A DNA stretch of 64,000 nt from CAZXYS01 sp964645005 (GCA_964645005.1 CAZXYS010000018.1:1-64000), one strand, 5' to 3'. Positions 25,795-35,135 are shown, counted from the first letter of the stretch. Numbers and translations: made by a program. Notes: generated by a model from the sequence alone, not told the origin.

Positions 25795-28023
25795 ATGACA
25801 CCTTTGAGATTTTTAATAATATTGACGGCAATTTTCCTGCTTGGATGCGGGATTATCGCAATATATTTGAACGGCGTGGTGTCTTCCGGGATGCCGTCGC
25901 TGGAGCAGCTTGAGAATCCGAGACAGGATCAGGCAACACAGGTTTTCAGCAGTAATGATAAACTGCTGGATCATTTTTATAAGCAACGCAGAGTAAAACT
26001 CGAACTCGAAGAGATACCGGAAGATTTCATAAACGGATTGATAGCCGTCGAAGACCGCCAGTTCTATAACCATTGGGGTATACATCTGAAGAGAATGTTT
26101 GCCGCAATGGTGAAAAATCTTATGGCTATGGGGATTGTCGAGGGAGGTTCGACTATCACGATGCAGCTTGCCCGCAATCAATGGCTTAATCAGAGAACTA
26201 CTATCAAGCGGAAAATCCGCGAGATGTTCCTCGCAGTCGAGATAGAAAAAGCCTATTCCAAGGGCGAAATACTTGAGCTATATACTAACCAGGTGGCATT
26301 CGGTCGCGGCGCTTACGGCTTGCAGACTGCCGCAAGGACTTATTTTGACAAAGATGTCGATGAATTGAAAATTGAAGAGACAGCATTCCTCGTCGGCATT
26401 CTCAAAACACCGGAAAAATATAACGGCAGAGATATGGACGTCGCTGTCAGACGCAGGAACCTCGTGCTAAGATTGATGCATCAGCAGGGCTTTATTACAA
26501 ATAGTCAATATATAAAAGCAAAGAAAAAGCCTATTAAACTTAGAGAAGGAACTTTCGAAACCACGAGGATGTCCGTAGCGCCTCATTATGTAGAGATGAT
26601 AAGGCAGAAGTTCAGAAGGGATAATTCGGTTATAGATAAAAAATATGATCTTTATCGCGACGGATTGATAATTCATACAACATTGAACACAAAAGTCCAA
26701 AAATATGCGGAACAGGCTCTCGAAGAGCATCTCGTAGAATTTCAGAAACTATTCGACAGAAACTGGAATTGGCGCTGGCATCAAAAGCTGCTGGACACTT
26801 TACTAAGAGAAGCTATCAAAAAGCGCCCTGATTATAAATCCGCCGTACCAAATGAAAAGAAAGCCATGATAAATCGGCTGATGCGTGACGAGCAGTTTGT
26901 CGATTCCATGAAAAATGAATTTACTACGATACAGACCGGGCTGGTGGTTATCGAGCCGAAGACAGGCGCTATCCTTGCGATGGTGGGCGCTTCGCCGAAA
27001 TATATGCGGGATCATCCCAATTCGCAATATTCTCTCAATCATGCCACACAAATCCGCCGGCAGCCCGGCTCAGCATTCAAACCGCTGGTATATTCCCTCT
27101 GCCTTGAAGCCGGTCTTACGCCGGACAGCTTAGTCGAATCCGGTCATTATACCTACGAACTTATAACCGGCGATAAGTGGACGCCCGGCGGTACACATGA
27201 TTCCGCCGGAACCAAAGTAACGCTGCAGGAAGGTCTGAGGCGCTCTATCAACTCAGTAGCGGCGCGGCTGGTGACGCAGGTGATTAATCCGCGTGCGGTT
27301 GTGTCGCTTGCGAGAAGGATGGGTATAGATTCACCGCTGCATTCTGTTCCGGCGATAGCGCTTGGCGGCGGCGGCGAGGTCAAACCGATAGAACTCGTAT
27401 CCGCCTATGGCACTTTCGCTTATAAGGGGTATCACGTCGAACCTTACTACATCAAAAAAATTGAAGACCGCTTCGGCAATGTCCTCTACGAGAAAAAGTC
27501 TGCAACACGCATTAGAGACGCCATGGAGAAGCAAACAGCAATAACAATGACGCGTATGATGCAGCAGGTTATTCAGGGCGGAACTGCTTGGCGTATAAAG
27601 AAATACTTTGACAAGACGGAATGCGCGGGCAAAACCGGCACCACTAACGGAAATACCGATGCCTGGTTCGTGGGATATACGCCGGAGTTGGTCGCGGGGC
27701 TCTGGGTAGGCTTTGACGATCAGAGAATAAGTTTCGGCAATTACGGACAGGGCGGTCAGGCGGCAGCGCCGGTCTGGGGTCGTCTCATGAATAAGATATA
27801 TTCCGATAAGTCATTGCCATTTAAACAGAAGAAGTTCAACTTCAATACGATTGATTCCACGAGTGTGAAAAATATGCGCAAGCAAATGGATGATTATACA
27901 CGCGAATTGATGGAAGAGCATAATATGGTAGAAGACGATGAGCAGAATAAAAAGAAAAATCAATTTCCTGAACTGCCAAAAAGAGAGCAGGAAGAGAGCG
28001 AAAATATCAACCAGGAGCAGTAA
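25795..28023 (+). CDS. penicillin-binding protein 1A-type bifunctional transglycosylase/transpeptidase
   Basis: Polymerises and cross-links peptidoglycan at the outer face of the inner membrane. An N-terminal anchor helix (residues 5-25) precedes a GT51 transglycosylase domain with EDRQFYNHWGIHLKRM (catalytic E86) and GGSTITMQLARN. The transpeptidase domain has the serine motif S426-A-F-K429, the S484-I-N486 motif and K613-T-G-T616. All catalytic residues are present. The acidic tail (about 690-742) is low complexity. Its stop codon overlaps the start of the next gene by one base, indicating coupled translation. Confidence 0.95.
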   Translation: MTPLRFLIILTAIFLLGCGIIAIYLNGVVSSGMPSLEQLENPRQDQATQVFSSNDKLLDHFYKQRRVKLELEEIPEDFINGLIAVEDRQFYNHWGIHLKRMFAAMVKNLMAMGIVEGGSTITMQLARNQWLNQRTTIKRKIREMFLAVEIEKAYSKGEILELYTNQVAFGRGAYGLQTAARTYFDKDVDELKIEETAFLVGILKTPEKYNGRDMDVAVRRRNLVLRLMHQQGFITNSQYIKAKKKPIKLREGTFETTRMSVAPHYVEMIRQKFRRDNSVIDKKYDLYRDGLIIHTTLNTKVQKYAEQALEEHLVEFQKLFDRNWNWRWHQKLLDTLLREAIKKRPDYKSAVPNEKKAMINRLMRDEQFVDSMKNEFTTIQTGLVVIEPKTGAILAMVGASPKYMRDHPNSQYSLNHATQIRRQPGSAFKPLVYSLCLEAGLTPDSLVESGHYTYELITGDKWTPGGTHDSAGTKVTLQEGLRRSINSVAARLVTQVINPRAVVSLARRMGIDSPLHSVPAIALGGGGEVKPIELVSAYGTFAYKGYHVEPYYIKKIEDRFGNVLYEKKSATRIRDAMEKQTAITMTRMMQQVIQGGTAWRIKKYFDKTECAGKTGTTNGNTDAWFVGYTPELVAGLWVGFDDQRISFGNYGQGGQAAAPVWGRLMNKIYSDKSLPFKQKKFNFNTIDSTSVKNMRKQMDDYTRELMEEHNMVEDDEQNKKKNQFPELPKREQEESENINQEQ

Positions 28024-28685
28024 TGGCGCGACGAGATTATAATTTTACGGACGGCAGAGAGCTTACGATTGGGACTATGTTTTGCATTGGCAGGAATTAT
28101 TCCGCTCATGCAAAAGAGATGGGCGGCGAACCGGCAACGGATCCGGTAGTTTTCCTCAAGCCGCCGCAGGCTTACCTGCCGGACGGCAGTTCTTTGAAAT
28201 TGCCTGATTTTTCGGAAAATGTCCATCATGAGCTCGAGCTGGTGGTGGTTATTGGCAGAGATTGTTCCAACATTGGAAGAGAGGAAGCTGCTTCATACAT
28301 AGCCGGTTTCGGTGTTGGAATCGACTTCACTCTCCGCGATATTCAGGCGAAAGCTAAGGAGAAAGGGCATCCATGGGCAGTGGCAAAGGGTTTTACGGGA
28401 GCGGCGCCGATTTCGAAGATAGTTCCTTTTGAGGAAATTGGCAGCGCCGATCATGAATTCGAACTTGAACTCAAAATTAACGGAGAGCCCGGACAACGCG
28501 GCAATACAAGAGATATGGAGCGCCAGGTCAGCGTGTTAATTGAATATCTCTCGATTGTGTTCACTCTGAGAGCAGGCGATTGTATTTTCACAGGGACGCC
28601 GGAAGGTGTCGGGCAGGTCAGATCGGGCGATCACCTGGCTGCGGAACTGAAGGGTTATACTGAATTGAAAATTGATATTGATTAA
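28023..28685 (+). CDS. fumarylacetoacetate hydrolase family protein
   Basis: FAH-family enzymes cleave or decarboxylate 2-oxo-acid compounds; members of this size (220 residues) include acylpyruvases and oxaloacetate tautomerase/decarboxylases. Typical motifs are CIGRNYSAHAKEMG (residues 20-33), PVVFLKPPQAYL, the metal-binding HHELELVVVIGRD segment (E71 and E73 region), and IFTGTPEGVGQV near the end. A metal-binding aspartate follows in GIDFTLRD. Translation is coupled to the penicillin-binding protein gene by a one-base overlap, an unusual partner that says little about substrate. Confidence 0.88.
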   Translation: MARRDYNFTDGRELTIGTMFCIGRNYSAHAKEMGGEPATDPVVFLKPPQAYLPDGSSLKLPDFSENVHHELELVVVIGRDCSNIGREEAASYIAGFGVGIDFTLRDIQAKAKEKGHPWAVAKGFTGAAPISKIVPFEEIGSADHEFELELKINGEPGQRGNTRDMERQVSVLIEYLSIVFTLRAGDCIFTGTPEGVGQVRSGDHLAAELKGYTELKIDID

Positions 28686-28735
28686 CCACCCCTTTTATTC
28701 CCCTCCTTACAAAGAAGGGGATTAAGGGGGGGGGT
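28684..28735. repeat. CCCCTCCTT-type palindromic repeat
   Basis: AACCACCCCTTTTATTCCCC pairs with the following AAGGGGATTAAGGGGGGGG half. It starts at the stop codon of the FAH gene, so it may serve as a 3' hairpin. Relatives lie at 1482-1519, 35427-35492, 40515-40557 and 57617-57683. Confidence 0.6.
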
Positions 28736-28779
28736 AGAAAAACTCGAACGAAATTTTGTAATATAAATAATAGTCAAAA

Positions 28780-30171
28780 ATGAAAAAACTGATATTACTG
28801 ACTTTAGCGGCGGCAATACTGTTATCTCTCTGGGGATGTGGCAGTTATACACGGATTGAAGAGGATACATATACCATTTCCCACAGAGATTCCACGGATA
28901 AATTCTTCGTGAAAAATGCGCCGGGAAACCGCGATAACGGAGTGATCTATCCATCCTCGCGGGAGTTCAAATCAGAGAGATACCTGCTGCAGGAAGACAG
29001 CGTGGTCATCAGGAAATATCCCGATTTCATCAGGCTTGGCGTTTTCGAGAGTGTCGGAACTTTCGGAACCGGCGGAGATAATGCGCTGGGATCAGGTATG
29101 TTTGGTATTTTCCATGATTGGGATAAGGACTGGCGGAATTTTCGGGGCAATTCGGATTATTTCTTCAGCGGCGGGATATACAGATTAGGTATAGGCGAAT
29201 GGCGGCTGCGCTGGTTCCGTGATGCGCCTAATTGGACTTATGGTATACACCTGTACGAGACAATAATGCCCGATGCCAGAGTAGAGAAATGGCTGGTCAG
29301 CCCTTCATTTTACGTGAGAAAAAGATTTTTTCTCAAGGAAACTATTCCGTATCTGACTGTTACGCCTGCATTTGGGATAGGTTTCTGGCCCTCGCAGTAT
29401 TTCAATGTATCCGCATCACTTGATCTGGGCTCGCTTTCCGGGTTGAATTTCAGGGCTTACGCAGGATTTGCCGCGGGCAGGAATCCCAGCAATTCGCCGC
29501 AGGTGGAACAGAGCCGCTTCACTGATGAAGCGCAGGATATTACATATCCATACGCGGGACTGGGCATCTCTTTCCTTGATTTTCTCAATCGCGTTGAAGA
29601 GACAAAGATAGAATGGAAAAACCATCCCCATTCCGGCTGGAATATTGGAGTGCTTCAGTGGGGATTTCTCGGAAGTTTAACCGGAGGATCTGACGATACG
29701 GATGAAGAGGATGAAGAAGCTCTTATCAATGGAATGCTTATCAGATTGCTTAATGCATCAACGGCTATCCCTGTGCTGAACAATAAGTTTTATGCAGGCA
29801 CTTCGCTTGTGAATTTTGTCGGGCTTAATGAAGGCGAATGGGGTGCAGGCGTTCTGCCTATTCGTGTGGGATATTTTCAGACGGTGATCCCCGACGAGCT
29901 TATAATTGAACCTTTTATCGAATATAATTACTATCCGTCGAATTTCTTCCATACGGGCGGCAGGCTGAATCTCAGGATACATGAGTATTTCAATGTTAGC
30001 GCTGTTCTCGGCTATGCTGCCGGCAGCACTGAAGTAGATATGGGGAACCAAGTGAGGAATACTTTCGGTACGCCGCAGGAATTTTCCGGGGCATATTTCG
30101 GGGTGATGCTTAATGTTCCCGATAACATCTTTTATCCTCAACATTTACGATATAATAAAAAGGATAAATAA
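28780..30171 (+). CDS. predicted outer-membrane beta-barrel lipoprotein of unknown function
   Basis: The 463-residue protein begins with a signal ending in LWGCGSY (cysteine near residue 20), suggesting a lipoprotein. The body alternates aromatic and glycine-rich strands (NFRGNSDYFFSGGIYRLGIG, GLNFRAYAGFAAGRNP, FEYNYYPSN-like segments) in the manner of outer-membrane barrels. An acidic loop (DDTDEEDEE) lies near residue 305. No family is recognised. The next gene begins two bases after its stop, so they form a pair. Confidence 0.55.
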   Translation: MKKLILLTLAAAILLSLWGCGSYTRIEEDTYTISHRDSTDKFFVKNAPGNRDNGVIYPSSREFKSERYLLQEDSVVIRKYPDFIRLGVFESVGTFGTGGDNALGSGMFGIFHDWDKDWRNFRGNSDYFFSGGIYRLGIGEWRLRWFRDAPNWTYGIHLYETIMPDARVEKWLVSPSFYVRKRFFLKETIPYLTVTPAFGIGFWPSQYFNVSASLDLGSLSGLNFRAYAGFAAGRNPSNSPQVEQSRFTDEAQDITYPYAGLGISFLDFLNRVEETKIEWKNHPHSGWNIGVLQWGFLGSLTGGSDDTDEEDEEALINGMLIRLLNASTAIPVLNNKFYAGTSLVNFVGLNEGEWGAGVLPIRVGYFQTVIPDELIIEPFIEYNYYPSNFFHTGGRLNLRIHEYFNVSAVLGYAAGSTEVDMGNQVRNTFGTPQEFSGAYFGVMLNVPDNIFYPQHLRYNKKDK

Positions 30172-30173
30172 TT

Positions 30174-30758
30174 ATGGCGAAGAAGATGAAAATATTGACC
30201 ATATTTTTAGCTGCACTGGCTATTATTATAACATCCTGCGCGACGGAATATTTCCTGCTGGATGAGCAAATGCCCGAGCGAATAGTAGGATACAAGATGA
30301 CTTCGCTGGACAGCGTAGAAAAGATGAGAACCAATCAGTTCAAGATATACGAAGGCGGAATGTGTTCGCTAAGGAAAATGGAAGTGACACAGCTTCTCGC
30401 TGATTTCACAGTAGAAGTCGATGGCGGCGAGGGCATTCGCTTCGCCTTCAGGACTGTCCGAAATAAGTATGAGCAGCAGCCGAAAATCACTTTCGACTAT
30501 ACGCCTAAAGGCTCTGTCTTGAAAGAGAATAATGAAGTCATAGCTGATGTGGATTCGATCAAGCTCGATTATAATGAACCGAAGAGGGTTGTGATAAAAA
30601 ATGACGGCAGGTATTATTACGTGACTGTAGATTGCGACACGGTACACACCGGTTACACACGCATGCCCGCAACCGAATATGTAATTATCGAGACATTGCC
30701 TGGCTCAAATGCAGTTCTATCCGGCATAGATTTTGCGGAAATACTTGAGAAGTTTTAA
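30174..30758 (+). CDS. unrecognised lipoprotein, co-transcribed with the barrel protein
   Basis: A 194-residue protein with a lipobox-like IITSCATEY (cysteine near residue 22). The remainder is predominantly beta, with TDFTVEVDGGEGIRFAFRTV-like strands near residue 80 and a C-terminal part (LPGSNAVLSGIDFAEILEKF) that may form a jelly-roll type domain, as seen in concanavalin-like folds. No domain is identified with certainty. Its start follows the barrel gene by two bases, indicating joint expression and perhaps a surface complex. Confidence 0.55.
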   Translation: MAKKMKILTIFLAALAIIITSCATEYFLLDEQMPERIVGYKMTSLDSVEKMRTNQFKIYEGGMCSLRKMEVTQLLADFTVEVDGGEGIRFAFRTVRNKYEQQPKITFDYTPKGSVLKENNEVIADVDSIKLDYNEPKRVVIKNDGRYYYVTVDCDTVHTGYTRMPATEYVIIETLPGSNAVLSGIDFAEILEKF

Positions 30759-30801
30759 GTTAGCGGTCAGTTGTAACGCCTGACCGGACGGGAAAATTTC
30801 A

Positions 30802-30832
30802 GATGCGCCGCGCCTTGCAGGTGCGGCACATC
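30802..30832. repeat. GATGCGCCGC inverted repeat
   Basis: Stem halves GATGCGCCGC and GCGGCACATC mirror the repeat after pepA at 23600-23630. The remaining part of the 361-base gap 30759-31119 is AT-rich leader sequence for the flagellin operon. Confidence 0.5.
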
Positions 30833-31018
30833 TACCAATATTCATACGTTATTTGACAATTGATTAGCTATATTGGCGGATTTCTATGAGGCTTTATACG
30901 CTCTGACAATTAATAATAATTAATGAGAAATTAAGACGAAGCTCATAATTTTGACTTTGATAACATCAGTAATTCTACGCAAATTAAATCAAAATAGAGC
31001 GTAAATGTAAAAAAATTC

Positions 31019-31045
31019 TAAAGTCTTTGAGAAAAGTGTCGAATA
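31019..31045 (+). promoter_or_regulatory. sigma-28 (FliA)-like promoter for flagellin
   Basis: TAAAGTCT at 31019-31026, an 11-base spacer, and GTCGAATA at 31038-31045 resemble the flagellar sigma-28 consensus TAAAGTTT-N11-GCCGATAA, with exact spacing. The flagellin start lies 75 bases downstream. A flgM-like anti-sigma gene closes the same gene cluster. Confidence 0.6.
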
Positions 31046-31119
31046 TTGTAATTAGACAGGATAAAAAAAATAATGTTGGCAGGACGCCCGATTATTAACA
31101 AACATACACGGAGGTTTTT

Positions 31120-32070
31120 ATGCCAACAGCAATATCAGGTGGGTCGAAGATACGCACCAATATTCCGGCACAGAACGCATATAACTCATTGTTATCTGCC
31201 AATAATAACATAGCATTGCGACAGTTACGCCTCTCGACGGGTAAAAGGATCAATGCGGCAGCCGATGATGTTGCAGGCTACATTACATCGCGTTCATTGA
31301 GCGCAAGGAATGGCGCTCTGAAAGCAGCGCTGAATGCAACTGGCGAAGCTCTTAATGTAACGTCGATCACTCAGGACGCCCTCGATAATATCAACAATCT
31401 GCTTATCGATATTAAAGATAATGCAGCTACTGCTTCAAACGGCGCTCTGGGAACCGACGAAAAAGCAGCACTGGCAAAAAGTGCGTTCAGACTGTCACAG
31501 CAGGTACAGCTTGTTGTTGATTCGACAGTATTTGGCGGAAGTCAGCTCTTGCAGGGCGCTTACTCAGGTGACTTTACCATAGGTTATCTGGCTAATAATG
31601 ACCTGCTTACTCTTGGTATTGACCTGACGACAAGTAACACCGATTTCAACGTTGAGGGCAATAATTTCAACCTGAACGCTACCGACGAGGCGGAAGCCGG
31701 AAGAACCGGCGACTTTGCAGGCGTAACAGGCTTAGACATGCAAAGCTTGAATGCTGTATCGACATCCGATCTGGGTGTCTTCAGCGAGGCAAATATTGCT
31801 ACTACGCTGGGTAGTCTTGCGGATGCAGTGGATAATGTCAACAAAGTTGCATCTTATGTTGGCGGTATTCAGGTAAGATTGAACTCTCAGGAGGAATTGC
31901 TTAAATCGCAGACAACTAACTATGACGCCGCCATATCGAGGATCGAAGACGCAGATGTTGCAACCGAGCAGCTTGAATTGATCAAGTCTCAGTTCCTGCA
32001 ACAGTCTTCGGTAATTTCGTTAGCGCAGGCTAATCAGAATCCGTCGACCTTCCTACAGCTCTTCAGCTAA
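31120..32070 (+). CDS. fliC: flagellin
   Basis: Flagellin subunit of the filament. The conserved N-terminal D0/D1 helices include NNNIALRQLRLSTGKRINAA near residues 28-47 and DDVAGYITSRSLSARNG, followed by a short variable middle. The C-terminal D1/D0 region has ISRIEDADVATEQLELIKSQ and ends in QANQNPSTFLQLFS, close to the usual QANQ-P-x-x-L-x-LL motif. With 316 residues it is a compact flagellin with a reduced surface domain. A strong GGAGG ribosome binding site precedes the start, and a sigma-28-like promoter lies upstream. Confidence 0.95.
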   Translation: MPTAISGGSKIRTNIPAQNAYNSLLSANNNIALRQLRLSTGKRINAAADDVAGYITSRSLSARNGALKAALNATGEALNVTSITQDALDNINNLLIDIKDNAATASNGALGTDEKAALAKSAFRLSQQVQLVVDSTVFGGSQLLQGAYSGDFTIGYLANNDLLTLGIDLTTSNTDFNVEGNNFNLNATDEAEAGRTGDFAGVTGLDMQSLNAVSTSDLGVFSEANIATTLGSLADAVDNVNKVASYVGGIQVRLNSQEELLKSQTTNYDAAISRIEDADVATEQLELIKSQFLQQSSVISLAQANQNPSTFLQLFS

Positions 32071-32109
32071 TGGTCGGCGATAAATATTGAAAACTGAAAT
32101 AACCGGTGC

Positions 32110-32140
32110 AAAAGGCGGGTTGGAAATCCCCGCCTTTTGT
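32110..32140 (+). terminator. rho-independent terminator after flagellin
   Basis: AAAAGGCGGG pairs perfectly with CCCGCCTTTT around a 9-base loop, followed by a GT. The ten-base GC-rich stem ends in a T-run. It would allow abundant monocistronic flagellin mRNA with reduced read-through into fliS. Confidence 0.75.
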
Positions 32141-32169
32141 AGGATTTATAAATAAAATGGTGAATTATA

Positions 32170-32544
32170 ATGGCATCAGCAGCTCAAAAACTCGCAGCAA
32201 GCAAAGCTTACGGGAATAAAGGCGACGGCAAAATGCCCACCTATCTCGAACAGGAAGTTATGTCCTGGAGCAAGGAGAAGATCATCCTGAAAATGTATGA
32301 TCTTTTTATCGTTAGCTGCAAGCGCAAGGATACTCATAAGATGAGCAAAGTGCTAATTGAATTGATGGGCGCTCTGAATTTCGAATATGAAGATACTTCG
32401 ACGCGTTTGTACAGATTGTACGAATATTGTCAGAGATGTGTCTTTCAAAAAAAATATGACGAAGCGCTCGAAATTATAAGAGAGCTTAGAGATACATGGG
32501 CAAAAGCATTCAATCTGGAACAGCAGACGGTGAATAATGAGTAA
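32170..32544 (+). CDS. fliS: flagellin export chaperone FliS
   Basis: FliS binds the C-terminus of unpolymerised flagellin and delivers it to FlhA. The 124-residue helical protein has the usual start pattern KAYGNKG, helix EQEVMSWSKEKIILKMYDLFIVSC and a middle segment ALNFEYEDTSTRLYRLYEYC matching the family's L-x-x-L-Y-x-Y region. Gene order flagellin-fliS-fliD supports the call. fliD begins 11 bases after its stop. Confidence 0.85.
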   Translation: MASAAQKLAASKAYGNKGDGKMPTYLEQEVMSWSKEKIILKMYDLFIVSCKRKDTHKMSKVLIELMGALNFEYEDTSTRLYRLYEYCQRCVFQKKYDEALEIIRELRDTWAKAFNLEQQTVNNE

Positions 32545-32555
32545 AAGGTGCAAAT

Positions 32556-34001
32556 ATGGCTGATCTGTCAAGCATATTCCAAACCGGAGGCGGCGGGAAC
32601 ACCCAGTTGGATGAATTGGTGCAGTCATACAAAGCCTCCCGGCAGTCTGAAGTCAATCAATTAAACCAAAAGAAATCGGAATTGGAGACGAGGAAGAAGT
32701 TCTTCAATAATCTGAATTCGAAGTTCAATTCTTTGATCGCTCAGTTGGATAAATTCCAGGCTGATGGCGCCAACGAGGACTTTGTGACAAGGAAGGCCGC
32801 CTCGTCGAACACGGATGTTTTGACTGCCTCGGGGAATAGCGAGGCGGCGCTCGGCTCTAACCAGATAACTGTCAACCGACTTGCTTCAAGCGATATCCTT
32901 ATTTCCGACAGAGTGAATCTTGACGATGCCTTCGGAGAAGCTGCCGGAACGAAGAGCTTCGATATTTCTGTCAATGGGAACACTACCACAGTAAATGCAA
33001 CTTTCGATGGCTCGGAGACTAACGAAGAAGCTCTAAACAAAATTGTCGCTGCGGTCAATAACGCGGATGATACCGGCGTATCGGCTGCGTTTATCAAGGA
33101 CACCGCTGATACCGGCAGATTGACGTTCAATGCTTCCGAAAGCGGTACCACCAATGCCATTACATTCACCGATACCGACGGAGTCCTTGCAAATGTCGGC
33201 TTGAACGCTTCGCTGTTTTCGGATCCGAATAACAGGACGGTCGTCGGCGATACTACTGCGGGATACCAGCGGGCGGATTCGGCGCAACTCAACGCATCGC
33301 TGAATATAAATGGAATAAATGTTGTCAGGGATTCAAATACGATCGACGACCTGTTGAGCGGCGTCACGTTGAATCTGCATAAGGCGCAGGAATCGGGCGA
33401 TCAGCCGGTTTCTCTGACCACTGATATAGATACGGAAGCAGTAAAGAGTCTAATTGACGAATTTATTAACAAATATAATGATCTATTAAGTTTCTTACAA
33501 TCCAACAAAAATCAGCAGCGGCAGGATCCTTCGGTCTCAAGTCTTTATACAAATGTCAGGAGAGTGGTATCGCAGGAAGTTACCGGACTTGAAGATGGCG
33601 TCCCGAGCTATCTGATGTCCGCGGGCATCGAGGTCGGATCCGACGGGAAGCTTTCCATTACCGATACGGATCAACTCGAGGAACTTCTTAAAGATGATCC
33701 CGGGCAGGTTGCTAATTTATTCACTTCGGCTGACGGCTTTGCCGCCAAGCTGGAATCAGCTATACAGAGTTTTACCGGCGAAGATGGTTTAATCAAAAGC
33801 AGGACAAAATCGCTTTCGGAACAAATTGACCGGACAGTAGAGAAGAAAGAAAAATTACAGGAACGTATTGACTCGAAAGCAGAAGCTCTAAGAGAAGAAT
33901 ATGAACGAGTGCTCAAAGTTTACCTGGAAGCAGAATCGCAATACCAGACTCTGCTTGATTATTCCGGCGGCGGCGGTTCATCCGGCGGCGGCTTATTCTA
34001 A
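32556..34001 (+). CDS. fliD: flagellar filament capping protein FliD
   Basis: FliD (HAP2) caps the filament tip and promotes flagellin folding. The N-terminal region reads QLDELVQSYKASRQSEVNQL with a coiled coil to about residue 65, then a long beta-rich middle (ALGSNQITVNRLASSDILIS is typical of FliD_N). The C-terminal FliD_C region includes LIDEFINKYNDLLSFLQ, GIEVGSDGKLSI and a final coiled coil (about residues 415-470). It ends in a glycine/serine-rich tail (SGGGGSSGGGLF). Length (481) is normal. Confidence 0.93.
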   Translation: MADLSSIFQTGGGGNTQLDELVQSYKASRQSEVNQLNQKKSELETRKKFFNNLNSKFNSLIAQLDKFQADGANEDFVTRKAASSNTDVLTASGNSEAALGSNQITVNRLASSDILISDRVNLDDAFGEAAGTKSFDISVNGNTTTVNATFDGSETNEEALNKIVAAVNNADDTGVSAAFIKDTADTGRLTFNASESGTTNAITFTDTDGVLANVGLNASLFSDPNNRTVVGDTTAGYQRADSAQLNASLNINGINVVRDSNTIDDLLSGVTLNLHKAQESGDQPVSLTTDIDTEAVKSLIDEFINKYNDLLSFLQSNKNQQRQDPSVSSLYTNVRRVVSQEVTGLEDGVPSYLMSAGIEVGSDGKLSITDTDQLEELLKDDPGQVANLFTSADGFAAKLESAIQSFTGEDGLIKSRTKSLSEQIDRTVEKKEKLQERIDSKAEALREEYERVLKVYLEAESQYQTLLDYSGGGGSSGGGLF

Positions 34002-34036
34002 GTTTATCAACTATAATTATTCTATGGAGGTCGCAA

Positions 34037-34462
34037 ATGATTATTTCAATAGAAGGGTTACCTCCTATAGTTGTTCAGGAAATAGATAAAGAGCTAAGAA
34101 CGAATGTTAGGGAAGGCGAACAGCAGGCTTCGGCGGAAATTGAGATTAACAGGGCATATGAAACAAAGAACAGAAACGTAAAGGAAAATAAAAATAAGCC
34201 CGTTAAGGATAATCAACAAAACGAAGGACAGAAAAAAATAGATTTCGACGAACTGGCTAAAAATATTAAAGGACTATTAGGCAATGACGATCTTTCAATT
34301 GAATTTTCACGGGATAAAGAGCTTAACAAGCTCATTCTCAAAATTATCGATAAAAAAACAGAAGAACTTATCAAGCAATTCCCGCCGGAAATTACATTGA
34401 AGATCGCAAGGATTGTAGCATCAACATTCGGAAGCGGACAGGTAACCAATGTCAAAGTTTGA
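34037..34462 (+). CDS. flaG: FlaG family flagellar protein
   Basis: FlaG proteins affect filament length. The 141-residue protein has a charged, low-complexity N-terminus (about 1-75) and a C-terminal FlaG domain with LSIEFSRDKELNKLILKIID followed by KKTEELIKQFPPEI. This matches the family pattern F-x-x-D-E-x-x-N-x-x-x-x-x-I-x-D ... I-R-Q-I-P-P-E. A GGAGG ribosome binding site precedes the ATG. The gene overlaps the next one by 14 bases. Confidence 0.85.
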   Translation: MIISIEGLPPIVVQEIDKELRTNVREGEQQASAEIEINRAYETKNRNVKENKNKPVKDNQQNEGQKKIDFDELAKNIKGLLGNDDLSIEFSRDKELNKLILKIIDKKTEELIKQFPPEITLKIARIVASTFGSGQVTNVKV

Positions 34463-34811
34463 CAAGAACAAAATATACGGATTGCTGGATGATTTTTCCG
34501 GCAGAGCATACCAGATTGACAGGATATTGTCGAAAGACGATAAACTGCAGGAACAAGAGATAGATACATTGAATCGTTTATATGGTAAGAGAAAGGAAAT
34601 CATAGAGAATCTGGAAAAAATTTTGAATTCTGAAGAAGGTTCGATATTTTTAAAGGAAAATCAGAACGATTGGCAGAGTAAAATTAATCCGGTCCTCGAG
34701 CTCGACAAAAGAAATCTGGACAAATTAAACTCAAGGGTAAAGGAGATAGGAGGCGATCTGAAGCAGTTAAATAAACAGAAATCCGTGTTAATTTACACTA
34801 AAGAAAAATAA
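34449..34811 (+). CDS. small helical protein, possible FliT/FlgN-like flagellar chaperone
   Basis: The 120 residues are predicted almost wholly helical and charged (QEQEIDTLNRLYGKRKEIIE, LDKRNLDKLNSRVKEIGGDL). Size, composition and position between flaG and flgM fit the FliT/FlgN class of export chaperones, whose sequences diverge quickly. No diagnostic motif is visible, so the family call is inferred from context. Its start lies inside the 3' end of flaG, suggesting translational coupling. Confidence 0.5.
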   Translation: MSKFDKNKIYGLLDDFSGRAYQIDRILSKDDKLQEQEIDTLNRLYGKRKEIIENLEKILNSEEGSIFLKENQNDWQSKINPVLELDKRNLDKLNSRVKEIGGDLKQLNKQKSVLIYTKEK

Positions 34812-34838
34812 ATACTGAAATAAATCTGAGAAGAAAAA

Positions 34839-35099
34839 ATGAAATTAGGACCAGTTCAACCGGGAAAACCAACAAACACTCAGAATGAAAAGAGTAAGGT
34901 AGAGAAAAACTATCAGACCAGCGAAGGAGCTTCGGTCAGTAAATCTACCGATAAACTGGAACTATCTGAGGAAGCCAAAAAATTAATACCGATCAAGCAA
35001 AAAATTGACGACGGTTTTTATAATAGCTATGAGACTATACGAAAAACCGCAATAAAAATACTGCAACAACTACCATCCGAAAATAATCAAAATCAATAA
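34839..35099 (+). CDS. flgM: FlgM-like anti-sigma-28 factor
   Basis: FlgM holds sigma-28 inactive until the hook is complete and is then exported. The 86-residue protein has a disordered N-terminus and a C-terminal part with DKLELSEEAKKL, followed by KIDDGFYNSYETIRKTAIKIL. This matches the FlgM pattern D-x-V-x-L-S-x-E-A and R-I-x-x-G-x-Y-x-x-x ... A-x-x-I/L-L. Placement at the end of the filament operon and a sigma-28-like promoter upstream fit the regulatory loop. Confidence 0.75.
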   Translation: MKLGPVQPGKPTNTQNEKSKVEKNYQTSEGASVSKSTDKLELSEEAKKLIPIKQKIDDGFYNSYETIRKTAIKILQQLPSENNQNQ

Positions 35100-35135
35100 G
35101 AGGCTGTTTCATATATGTATGATAATTTTGAAAAC

